A DNA stretch of 7,004 nucleotides, from contig CAJXUJ010000068.1 of the NCBI GenBank assembly GCA_913061025.1, positions 1 through 7,004 of the forward strand, written 5' to 3'. The notes below the pieces were generated by a model that was not told the origin of the DNA, searched no databases, and saw nothing but the letters and a program-made list of their open reading frames with translations. Every line of letters begins with the position of its first letter. Position 1 is the first letter of the stretch. Below, piece by piece: positions 1-6,317 of this stretch. The position numbers and the translations under genes are program-made. The stretch comes from an uncultured Actinomycetes bacterium. Its GTDB lineage: Bacteria; Actinomycetota; Actinomycetes; S36-B12.

Positions 1-621
1 ATCGCGTACGACTCGTCGCAACTGACCGCTGATCAGGTGCCGGGTTCGGTGCTGGAACTCACCGATCCCATGTGGCGAGGTGAGGTGGCAATCGCCCCGA
101 CCAACGGCTCCTTCCAAGCGTTCGTGACCGCGATGCGGGTGGCGCTCGGCGACGATGCGACTCGCGAGTGGTTGCAGGGGCTGATCGACAACGACGTCCA
201 GTTGTATGAGAAGAACGGACTCATCCGAGACGCTGTCGATGCTGGTGAGGTTCAGCTCGGACTCATCAACCACTACTACTGGTACGAGAAGGCCGCGGAA
301 GTCGGTGAGGACGCGATGAACGTCCAGGTGGCATTCGCCGAACCGGGCGATCCAGGCGCGCTCGTCAATGTCTCGGGCGCCTGCATCATCGCGGGCAGTG
401 ACAACCCGGCCGGTGCCGATGAATTGCTCACGTGGATGCTCTCCGACACTGCCCAACAGTGGTTCGTTGACACTACGTTCGAGTATCCGCTCATCTCCGG
501 AGTGGATGGTCCGACGGGAGTGCCACCACTCGCGGACGTGCAAGGTCCGGACATTCCGCTGGCTGAACTCGAAGACCTGCCGGGAACCCTGCAGATGTTG
601 CAGGATGTCGGGCTGACGTAG
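1..621 (+). CDS. fbpA: Ferric-iron type ABC transporter substrate-binding protein, C-terminal part (5' end outside window)
   Basis: This is the extracellular receptor of an ABC importer, most likely for ferric iron. The reading frame is open from base 1, so the 206 residues seen are only the C-terminal part; the signal peptide and first lobe are missing. The GTG at 37 is an internal valine, not a start, because the frame continues upstream of it with receptor-like sequence. Two family hallmarks are visible. One is the segment VAIAPTNGSFQAF (about residues 30-42). The other is a tyrosine pair in INHYYWYE (bases 274-279); in FbpA-type proteins such adjacent tyrosines ligate Fe(III). A late segment, LLTWMLSDTAQQWF, is also typical of family 1 iron-binding receptors. 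The next two genes supply the matching permease and ATPase, which supports the role. Iron as ligand is inferred from the Tyr-Tyr motif; a related ligand cannot be excluded without the N-terminal half. The stop is TAG and overlaps the ribosome binding site of the permease gene. Confidence 0.88.
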   Translation: MAYDSSQLTADQVPGSVLELTDPMWRGEVAIAPTNGSFQAFVTAMRVALGDDATREWLQGLIDNDVQLYEKNGLIRDAVDAGEVQLGLINHYYWYEKAAEVGEDAMNVQVAFAEPGDPGALVNVSGACIIAGSDNPAGADELLTWMLSDTAQQWFVDTTFEYPLISGVDGPTGVPPLADVQGPDIPLAELEDLPGTLQMLQDVGLT

Positions 622-625
622 GAGG
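620..625 (+). promoter_or_regulatory. Strong Shine-Dalgarno (AGGAGG) for the permease gene, overlapping the fbpA stop codon
   Basis: AGGAGG begins inside the TAG stop of the receptor gene. Counting six bases downstream lands on CTG at 632, in frame with the permease. There is no ATG, GTG or TTG at a usable distance, and the first GTG in frame (701) has no purine-rich sequence before it. This site therefore decides the start of the next gene and suggests translational coupling to the receptor. Confidence 0.75.
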
Positions 626-631
626 ACAGTT

Positions 632-2248
632 CTGACGAGGCGGAACACGCACGCAACGCGGCCGCCGTCGCTCCTGATCGGAGCGGCGGCGGTTGCCGTC
701 GTGGTGACCGCTATCCCGCTTCTCTACCTGATCGTCCGGACCACCGGGGCCGGCTGGCAGGCGATCGCGGACTCGCTGTTCCGGCAACGGACGCTAGAGA
801 CGACACTCACGTCGCTGGGTTTGATAGGTCTGGTCATCGTCGGCTGTCTCGTGCTGGCCGTTCCGTCGGCCTGGCTGCTCGCCCGCACGAACATTCCCGG
901 CCGGGCGCTCTTTCTCGTCACTGCGGCCTTGCCGCTTGCGGTTCCGTCCTATGTGATGGCCTACGCGTGGATCGCGGAGTTCCCGTGGATGTCCGGACTG
1001 CTGGCGGCTGCCTTGGTGATGTCGCTGGCCACCTACCCGTACGTGGCCATACCCCTGACGGCCGCGCTTCGCTCGATCGACGCCGGCCACGAGGAAGCCG
1101 CTCGATCATTGGGGCTTGGCCCACTGGCGGTGGCTCGGCGGGTAACCGTGCCGCTGGCATGGCCGGCCGCGGCGGCAGGCCTGCTACTCGCGGCGCTGTA
1201 CACGCTCAGCGAGTTCGGCACAGTTGCGATCTTCCGAGTCGATGCCTTCACCCGCGTTATCTACACCGCGTATCGAGCGTCCTTCGATCGGACCACGGCC
1301 GCGGTGCTGGCACTACTCCTGGTGGTTTTGGCGCTTGTTCTGGTTCTGATCGAAGCGCGAGCCCGCGGAAAGGCACAGCGGTGGCGCGTGGGATCGGGAG
1401 TGACGCGACCTGCACCCCGTCATCGACTCGGCCCGTGGGGCACCGCTGCCGGACTCGCGTGGTTGACCGGAGTTGCCGTGCTCGCCCTCGGAGTTCCCGC
1501 CTGGTCTCTGACCCAGCGCCTGCTGGAAAGCCAACGCACCACGTTCGATGCGACCGAACTCCTCGGTGCACTCGCGGGCTCGGTGTCGTCGTCGTTGTTG
1601 GGAGCGGCACTAGCACTTGTGCTCGCGCTTCCCATTGCGATCCTCGCCGCGCGCTACGCATCGCGCTTGGTTCGCGGAATCGAGGGAGCGGCGTTCCTCG
1701 GTCACGCCCTCCCGGGTGTGGTTGTCGGCCTGTCTCTCGTGTTCTTGACCCTGGCTGTTCTGCCCGCGGCCTACCAGACCCTCGCAATCCTCGCCTTTGC
1801 GTATGCCGTGCTGTTCCTGCCGAAGGCCATCGGTGCAAGTAGGTCCGCGATCGCCGCGGTCCCTCCCGCGCTGGAGTCAACCGCGCGCAGCCTCGGTCGC
1901 GGACCGGTGCGCGCCTGGTTCACCGTGACGGGTCGGCTCGCGTGGCCGGGCATCGCGGCCGGCACACTGCTGGTGGTTCTCACCGCGATGAAGGAACTCC
2001 CCGCCACTCTCATGCTGCGACCGACAGGTTTCAACACGCTGGCGACCGAGTTGTGGTCGCGCACCGAAATCCAAGCGTTCGGGTCGGCGGCGCCGTACGC
2101 GCTCGCGATGATCCTGCTTGCCTCGGTGCCGGCATGGCTGATGGGCCGTTGGTTGGCGCGGACCCCTGAAGACGATGCAGGGTCGACCGCGGTGGACGAT
2201 GACACCGTGCGCACCGACGAGATCACGTACGTGGGGGGTGTTCGATGA
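632..2248 (+). CDS. fbpB: Fused two-domain iron ABC transporter permease, probable CTG start
   Basis: This is the membrane channel of the importer, a single chain carrying two permease halves as in FbpB. It is 538 residues from the proposed CTG start at 632, or 515 from the GTG at 701. The longer form is preferred because AGGAGG lies six bases before the CTG. It also restores a normal N-terminus: a basic stretch (LTRRNTHATR) followed by a hydrophobic helix that runs through the GTG start. An in-frame TGA at 614-616 limits any further extension. Each half has a cytoplasmic EAA-type loop that docks on the ATPase: EEAARSLGLG near residues 154-163 and ESTARSLGRG near 415-424 (CTG numbering). A basic hydrophilic linker (about residues 240-266) separates the halves. 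KELPATLMLRPTGFNTLA near the end is typical of this family. The C-terminal tail is acidic and probably cytoplasmic. The stop overlaps the ATPase start. Family assignment is firm; the substrate is inferred from the operon. Confidence 0.88.
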   Translation: MTRRNTHATRPPSLLIGAAAVAVVVTAIPLLYLIVRTTGAGWQAIADSLFRQRTLETTLTSLGLIGLVIVGCLVLAVPSAWLLARTNIPGRALFLVTAALPLAVPSYVMAYAWIAEFPWMSGLLAAALVMSLATYPYVAIPLTAALRSIDAGHEEAARSLGLGPLAVARRVTVPLAWPAAAAGLLLAALYTLSEFGTVAIFRVDAFTRVIYTAYRASFDRTTAAVLALLLVVLALVLVLIEARARGKAQRWRVGSGVTRPAPRHRLGPWGTAAGLAWLTGVAVLALGVPAWSLTQRLLESQRTTFDATELLGALAGSVSSSLLGAALALVLALPIAILAARYASRLVRGIEGAAFLGHALPGVVVGLSLVFLTLAVLPAAYQTLAILAFAYAVLFLPKAIGASRSAIAAVPPALESTARSLGRGPVRAWFTVTGRLAWPGIAAGTLLVVLTAMKELPATLMLRPTGFNTLATELWSRTEIQAFGSAAPYALAMILLASVPAWLMGRWLARTPEDDAGSTAVDDDTVRTDEITYVGGVR

Positions 2249-3303
2249 GTCAGTCGGCACTCGAGGTCGTCGATCTTGTGGTCGGCTACGGCGGTCCCGC
2301 GATCGTGCGCGGGGTTTCCCTCGACGTCGCCGAGCATGAGTTCATCGCCATCCTTGGCGCCAGCGGTTCGGGAAAGACCACTCTTCTACGGGCCGTCGCC
2401 GGCTACCTGCGTCCCGAGAGCGGCCTTGTGCAGATCAATGGACGAGTCGTGTCGGATACCCGCACGTGGGTGCCGCCGGAGAAGCGTCACATTGGGATCG
2501 TTCCGCAGGAAGGGGCGTTGTTCCCCCACCTCGATGTCGCCGCGAATATCGCGTTCGGTCTCGGTCGAGACAAGAAGGCGGCGGGTGCTCGCGTGCGCGA
2601 GATGCTGGAAATGGTCAACCTCGAGGGCTTGGAGCAAGCCCGGCCCCACGAGCTCTCCGGCGGTCAGCAGCAGCGCGTTGCGCTTGCCCGCGCGTTGGCT
2701 CCACAGCCCTCGCTGCTGCTGCTCGATGAGCCGTTCTCGTCTCTGGATGCAGCGCTGCGAGCGGATGTTCGCCGCGACATGAGAAGTCTGCTCAGTGACA
2801 TCGGCACCGCAACCGTTCTGGTCACGCACGACCAGGAGGAAGCGCTCTCTCTCGCCGATCGGGTTGCCGTCATGTCACAGGGCCAGATTGAGCAGGTGGG
2901 GGAGCCGTGGGCAATCTACGAATCGCCGGCCACGCTGGGGATCGCACGTTTCGTGGGTGATCTCGTGGAGTTGCCGGTGAGCGCTCTCGACGGCTCGGTA
3001 GCGCAGACCCCGGTGGGTCCCGTCGCCGTGGGTTCTGAGCCCGCGACTTTGGCCGGAGGCGTGCTCACGCTGCGACCCGAGCAACTCGTTTTGGTAGCAG
3101 AGCGTCAGGTGGGCGGCGACGAATCAGGTGCATCCGGCCGCGTGGAGGCAATCAGCTACCACGGTCACGACAGCCTGACCTCCGTTCGCTTGACGGACGG
3201 AACTCCGGTCTCGGTGCGCAGCACCGGCGGCTCAGGGCTGCGGGTCGGAGACGATGTTCGGATCCTCGTCACCGGAAGCGGACGGCTCTACCCACACGAG
3301 TAA
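2245..3303 (+). CDS. fbpC: Iron(III) ABC transporter ATP-binding protein
   Basis: This is the cytoplasmic ATPase that drives the importer, 352 residues. All nucleotide-binding motifs are intact and in order: Walker A GASGSGKT (38-45), Q-loop VPQE with Gln88, signature LSGGQQQRVALARA (137-150), Walker B LLLLDE (157-162), D-loop SSLD (165-168) and H-loop VTHD with His195. After about residue 240 comes a TOBE-like beta-rich region of some 110 residues, as in the iron, sulfate, maltose and spermidine subgroup; such domains can carry regulatory ligand sites. The ATG overlaps the permease stop as ATGA, and GGGGGG at 2233-2238 provides the ribosome binding site. The gene order receptor, double permease, ATPase matches Fbp systems. 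The ATPase alone would not separate iron from polyamine or thiamine importers; the receptor Tyr-Tyr motif and fused permease favour iron. Confidence 0.88.
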   Translation: MSQSALEVVDLVVGYGGPAIVRGVSLDVAEHEFIAILGASGSGKTTLLRAVAGYLRPESGLVQINGRVVSDTRTWVPPEKRHIGIVPQEGALFPHLDVAANIAFGLGRDKKAAGARVREMLEMVNLEGLEQARPHELSGGQQQRVALARALAPQPSLLLLDEPFSSLDAALRADVRRDMRSLLSDIGTATVLVTHDQEEALSLADRVAVMSQGQIEQVGEPWAIYESPATLGIARFVGDLVELPVSALDGSVAQTPVGPVAVGSEPATLAGGVLTLRPEQLVLVAERQVGGDESGASGRVEAISYHGHDSLTSVRLTDGTPVSVRSTGGSGLRVGDDVRILVTGSGRLYPHE

Positions 3304-3311
3304 GCGTCCCG

Positions 3312-3317
3312 TAGTCT
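3312..3317 (+). promoter_or_regulatory. Candidate -10 element (TAGTCT) for leaderless transcription of purF
   Basis: TAGTCT fits the actinobacterial -10 pattern TANNNT. It ends six bases before the GTG of purF, so the usual start point, seven bases after the last T, falls on the first base of the start codon. No good Shine-Dalgarno precedes that GTG. Together these suggest a leaderless purF-purM mRNA made from a promoter in the 20-base gap after fbpC. I see no convincing -35 hexamer about 17 bases upstream (the sequence there is TACCCA), so this remains a prediction. Confidence 0.5.
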
Positions 3318-3323
3318 GGTGAC

Positions 3324-4850
3324 GTGCCACGTGGCGACGGGTTACTCACCCATGAGGTCCTTCCGGGAGAGAAGGGACCGCAAGACGCCTGCGGAGTGTT
3401 CGGTGTTTGGGCCCCCGGCGAGGAAGTCGCGAAACTCACGTACTTCGGGCTGTATGCACTGCAGCACCGCGGCCAAGAGTCGGCCGGAATCGCCGTCAGT
3501 GACGGCTCGCACATCGTCGTCTACAAGGACATGGGACTGGTCTCCCAGGTATTTACCGAGGCCAGCCTCGATTCGCTTCATGGACACGTGGCCATCGGAC
3601 ATGCGCGCTACTCGACCACCGGCTCGAGTGTGTGGGAGAACGCCCAGCCAACCTTCCGCCCGACGGCCACCGGCAATCTCGCGCTCGGCCACAACGGCAA
3701 CCTGACGAATACCGCGGATCTCTCCGATCGCCTGACCGAGCTGGCCGCCACGTCGGGTGAACTCCCGATCAATGCCGGATTGCATGCCACCACGGACACC
3801 GAGGTCATCTCGGGCCTGCTCGCCGCTCATCCCGACATTCCCCTCGAGCAGGCGGCCCTCGAGGAGTTGCCGAAACTGCGCGGCGCGTTCTCGCTGGTTT
3901 TCATGGACGACGACGCCCTCTATGCCGCGCGCGATCCGCAGGGCATTCGGCCACTCGTCCTGGGCAGGCTAGAGCGCGGATGGGTTATCGCGAGCGAGAC
4001 CGCAGCCCTGGACATCGTCGGCGCATCGGTGGTCCGTGAAGTCGAGCCCGGTGAACTCGTGGTCATCGACGCCGAGGGCCTGCGCTCGCACCGGTTCGCC
4101 GAAGCCGATCCCAAAGGGTGTTTGTTCGAGTACGTCTACCTGGCTCGGCCCGACACCACGATTGCCGGACGCAGTGTTCAGGCCACCCGGGTCGATATCG
4201 GTCGCAAGCTCGCGGAGGAGTTTCCGGTCGATGCCGACCTAGTTATCCCGGTGCCCGAATCTGGCCGTTATGCCGCGATCGGTTACGCCCAGGAGTCTGG
4301 AATCCCCTTCGCCGAGGGGCTTGTCAAGAACGCCTACGTCGGGCGAACGTTTATTCAACCCTCGCAAACCATCCGGCAGTTGGGCATCCGACTGAAACTG
4401 AATCCGCTGAAGGAAGTCATCGCGGGGCAGCGGCTCGTGGTGGTGGACGATTCGATCGTTCGGGGCAATACCCAGCGAGCGTTGGTACGCATGTTGCGTG
4501 AAGCCGGGGCGCTCGAGGTGCATGTGCGCATTTCGAGCCCACCGGTCAAATGGCCCTGTTTCTACGGAATCGACTTCGCGAGCCGCGCGGAACTGATCGC
4601 CAACGGTCTGTCCGTTGACGAGATATGTGCGTCGATTGGCGCGGACTCTCTGGGCTACGTGACGCTCGATGCGCTCATCGACGCTACGCATCAACCGAAG
4701 AACGAACTGTGTCGAGCATGCTTCGATGGTGTGTACCCGGTTGAACTCCCCGAAGAGGACCGGATCGGTAAGTCTGTTCTGGAAGGCATCGCCAGAAGAG
4801 TCGAACACTCGGCCGGAGCCGGCGCCAACGACGCACTGAAGAGAGCGTGA
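3324..4850 (+). CDS. purF: Amidophosphoribosyltransferase (glutamine PRPP amidotransferase), [4Fe-4S] type
   Basis: This catalyses the first step of de novo purine synthesis: PRPP plus glutamine gives 5-phosphoribosylamine. It is 508 residues and cytoplasmic. The N-terminal glutaminase is of the Ntn type; Cys23 in DACGVFGVW is the expected nucleophile, implying removal of a 22-residue propeptide. Further glutaminase motifs are LQHRGQESAGIA (46-57), GHARYSTTG (92-100) and GHNGNLTN (122-129). The C-terminal phosphoribosyltransferase has the PRPP loop LVVVDDSIVRGNT (371-383). Cys266, Cys412, Cys463 and Cys466 correspond to the four cluster ligands of the Bacillus subtilis enzyme, so an oxygen-sensitive [4Fe-4S] cluster is expected. 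The start is GTG, as placed by the family N-terminus and by the TAGTCT element just before it. Purine nucleotides inhibit this enzyme family allosterically. The gene overlaps purM by one base. Confidence 0.97.
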   Translation: MPRGDGLLTHEVLPGEKGPQDACGVFGVWAPGEEVAKLTYFGLYALQHRGQESAGIAVSDGSHIVVYKDMGLVSQVFTEASLDSLHGHVAIGHARYSTTGSSVWENAQPTFRPTATGNLALGHNGNLTNTADLSDRLTELAATSGELPINAGLHATTDTEVISGLLAAHPDIPLEQAALEELPKLRGAFSLVFMDDDALYAARDPQGIRPLVLGRLERGWVIASETAALDIVGASVVREVEPGELVVIDAEGLRSHRFAEADPKGCLFEYVYLARPDTTIAGRSVQATRVDIGRKLAEEFPVDADLVIPVPESGRYAAIGYAQESGIPFAEGLVKNAYVGRTFIQPSQTIRQLGIRLKLNPLKEVIAGQRLVVVDDSIVRGNTQRALVRMLREAGALEVHVRISSPPVKWPCFYGIDFASRAELIANGLSVDEICASIGADSLGYVTLDALIDATHQPKNELCRACFDGVYPVELPEEDRIGKSVLEGIARRVEHSAGAGANDALKRA

Positions 4851-5938
4851 TGGCTGGCGCCAAGTACTCCGACTCCGGTGTAGACGTAGAAGCCGGTGAG
4901 CGAGCCGTTGAGTTGATGCGCTCCTCGGTGGCGCGCACCCAACGGCCTGAAGTGCTCGCCGGACTCGGCGGATTCGCCGGTTTGTTCGACGTATCCGCAT
5001 ACCGAAACATGAAGCAGCCGCTTCTCGCCACCAGCACCGACGGGGTAGGTACCAAGATCGCTGTGGCGCGGGCTATGGATATTCATGACACCGTCGGCAT
5101 CGATCTGGTGGCCATGGTGGTCGACGATCTAGTGGTCTGTGGTGCCGAACCCCTATTCCTCACCGATTACATAGCAACCGGATCCGTCGATCCCGTGCGA
5201 ATGGCCGCCATCGTCGCAGGAATTTCCGAGGGATGCGTGCAGGCGGGCTGTGCGCTCGTCGGTGGTGAGACCGCCGAACATCCAGGACTCATGGAGCCCG
5301 ATGAATACGACCTTGCGGCGGCCGGAACCGGGATCGTCGATGCGGAGTCCTTGCTGGGTCCAGACAAGGTCCACGCGGGCGACGTACTCGTGGCGATGCG
5401 CTCGAGTGGCTTGCACTCCAACGGTTACTCACTGGCTCGGCACGTTCTCATGCCTGATGCGGATGCTCTGAACCGAGTGGTTTCCGATCTGGGAAGAACG
5501 GTCGGTGAGGAACTGCTCGAACCGACGCGCATCTACTCACGCGACTGCCTGGCGTTGATCGACGCCGTTGAAGTCCACGCGATGTCACACATCACCGGTG
5601 GCGGCATCGCCGCAAACATCGCGCGCGTCCTGCCGGAGAACCTTGCCGCCGATATCGAGCGCAGCACCTGGACACCTCAGCCGATCTTCTCGGTGATCAG
5701 CGGTGAAGGTGGCGTGGCCCTGGCCGAGATGGAACGCACGTTCAACATGGGCCTCGGCATGGTCGCGGTGATCGCGCCTCAAGATGTGGACCGAGCCATC
5801 GACGTCTTGGCACTACGTGGTGTGGACGCTTGGGCTTGTGGGAACGTGCGCCTTCGCGGCGCTGACGAGCAGGGTGATGCTGCCGCCAAAGGTGGCAGCG
5901 GTGGGATCGTGCGGGTGGTCGGCGATTACGTGGACTAG
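4850..5938 (+). CDS. purM: Phosphoribosylformylglycinamidine cyclo-ligase (AIR synthetase)
   Basis: This catalyses the ATP-dependent closure of FGAM to 5-aminoimidazole ribonucleotide, step five of IMP synthesis, in the cytoplasm. It is 362 residues, slightly longer than the usual 340-350. Family motifs are all present: GVGTK (65-69), DDLVVCGAEP (92-101), GGETAEHPG (138-146), HSNGYSL (189-195), HITGGG (247-252) and FNMGLGM (298-304). The ATG at 4850 shares its A with the purF stop (TGATG). A GTG three bases earlier would add one methionine. ATG is preferred because the purine-rich GAAGAG at 4838-4843 lies six bases before it but only three before the GTG. Cotranscription and translational coupling with purF are likely. 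The stop faces the DUF3073 stop on the other strand with only 18 bases between. Confidence 0.97.
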   Translation: MAGAKYSDSGVDVEAGERAVELMRSSVARTQRPEVLAGLGGFAGLFDVSAYRNMKQPLLATSTDGVGTKIAVARAMDIHDTVGIDLVAMVVDDLVVCGAEPLFLTDYIATGSVDPVRMAAIVAGISEGCVQAGCALVGGETAEHPGLMEPDEYDLAAAGTGIVDAESLLGPDKVHAGDVLVAMRSSGLHSNGYSLARHVLMPDADALNRVVSDLGRTVGEELLEPTRIYSRDCLALIDAVEVHAMSHITGGGIAANIARVLPENLAADIERSTWTPQPIFSVISGEGGVALAEMERTFNMGLGMVAVIAPQDVDRAIDVLALRGVDAWACGNVRLRGADEQGDAAAKGGSGGIVRVVGDYVD

Positions 5939-5956
5939 GGCTAGCGAGCCGGTGGC
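5939..5956. other. Very short convergent gap between purM and the DUF3073 gene
   Basis: Eighteen bases separate the two convergent stop codons. They contain a small inverted repeat, GGCT-AGCG-AGCC (5939-5950). The stem is only four pairs and no T-run follows on either strand, so it is a poor intrinsic terminator on its own. The transcripts probably overlap at their 3' ends or stop by Rho. Confidence 0.35.
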
Positions 5957-6181
5957 TTAGTCCTCGTCCTCGTCTTCGATGTACTTCGCGTAGGGATCGT
6001 CCGCGTACGGGTCGTCGGCATACGGATCCTCAAGGGCGTCCGCGGCGTCGTCGGAGACGTCGCTGGAATCGCTCCCACCGCTCAACTCGGCCTGAAGCCG
6101 TTCGAGATCGGTCTGTGGACCGCCGTACTTCAGCGCACGAGCGACCTTGGTCTGCTTAGCCTTTGCTCGGCCGCGCCCCAT
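5957..6181 (-). CDS. DUF3073 family small acidic protein
   Basis: This encodes a 74-residue protein of a family found essentially in Actinobacteria, without an assigned function. The N-terminus MGRGRAKAKQTKVARALKY is strongly basic and is the conserved family signature. The middle (TDLERLQAEL) could form a short helix. The C-terminal half is very acidic, with three copies of a DPYAD/DPYAK unit and a final EDEDED tail. This basic-head, acidic-tail layout suggests a disordered protein that may contact nucleic acid or another protein, but that is inference only. There is no signal peptide or membrane segment. The ATG is supported by GAGGGGG on the minus strand (6195-6189), seven bases upstream. 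The gene lies downstream of the dehydrogenase gene on the same strand, an arrangement also known from Streptomyces. Confidence 0.9.
   Translation of the reverse strand: MGRGRAKAKQTKVARALKYGGPQTDLERLQAELSGGSDSSDVSDDAADALEDPYADDPYADDPYAKYIEDEDED
5984..6028 (-). repeat. Three in-frame 15-base units encoding DPYAD, DPYAD, DPYAK
   Basis: Reading the minus strand from 6028 to 5984, three consecutive 15-base units encode Asp-Pro-Tyr-Ala-Asp twice and then Asp-Pro-Tyr-Ala-Lys. Codons differ between units (for example TAT versus TAC, CCG versus CCC, GCC versus GCG), so the array is conserved more as protein than as DNA. That is not what a very recent duplication would look like. Confidence 0.85.
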
Positions 6182-6317
6182 GGCTCGACCCCCTCATCCG
6201 GTTTCCCGGCTCTCGATGGACGTTGTCACGCTGGGCCGCCCGGGGCCGTGATCCCGGGACCACAACGAGCGCCTAGGTTACCCCGCACCCGGCCGGCACC
6301 GCATCAGCGGGCCCCTT
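6182..6317. other. 136-base intergenic region upstream of the DUF3073 gene and downstream of the dehydrogenase gene
   Basis: No coding sequence was found here. On the minus strand it holds the DUF3073 ribosome binding site (6195-6189) and a candidate -10, TAACCT (6280-6275), fitting TANNNT. That would give a leader of roughly 87 bases; no clear -35 is seen. Within that leader is an inverted repeat, two copies of CCCGGG at 6239-6244 and 6253-6258 separated by eight bases, able to form a six-pair GC hairpin. Just past the dehydrogenase stop, CCGC-ATCA-GCGG (6299-6310) could form a weak four-pair hairpin, with no T-run, so a terminator is not established. Confidence 0.45.
6275..6280 (-). promoter_or_regulatory. 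Candidate -10 element (TAACCT) for the DUF3073 gene
   Basis: On the minus strand TAACCT matches TANNNT and lies between the dehydrogenase stop and the DUF3073 start. It would begin transcription near 6268. There is no convincing -35 hexamer, and a single hexamer of this pattern is common by chance, so confidence is low. If it is false, DUF3073 could be read from the dehydrogenase promoter. Confidence 0.3.

Noticed and set aside
37..39. GTG as the start of the receptor gene
   Set aside because: The frame is open back to base 1, and a 194-residue protein would lack the signal peptide and first lobe; this is a gene cut by the window edge.
967..1842. Long open frame of 291 codons on the + strand inside the permease gene
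   Set aside because: It is rich in Arg, Gly, Pro and Ser with no recognisable motif and lies entirely within a gene with clear family motifs in another frame; such frames are common in GC-rich DNA.
4847..4849. GTG as an alternative purM start
   Set aside because: It adds only one residue and lies too close to the purine-rich ribosome binding site; ATG at 4850 has better spacing.
4239..5000. Open frame of 253 codons on the minus strand across the purF-purM junction
   Set aside because: It is antisense to two intact, motif-complete genes, is Arg-rich, and has no family resemblance; a GC-skew shadow.
6271..6289. Possible IdeR/DtxR iron box (CCTAGGTTACC)
   Set aside because: Only the left half resembles the consensus half-site; the right half does not match, and the site is not near the iron operon.
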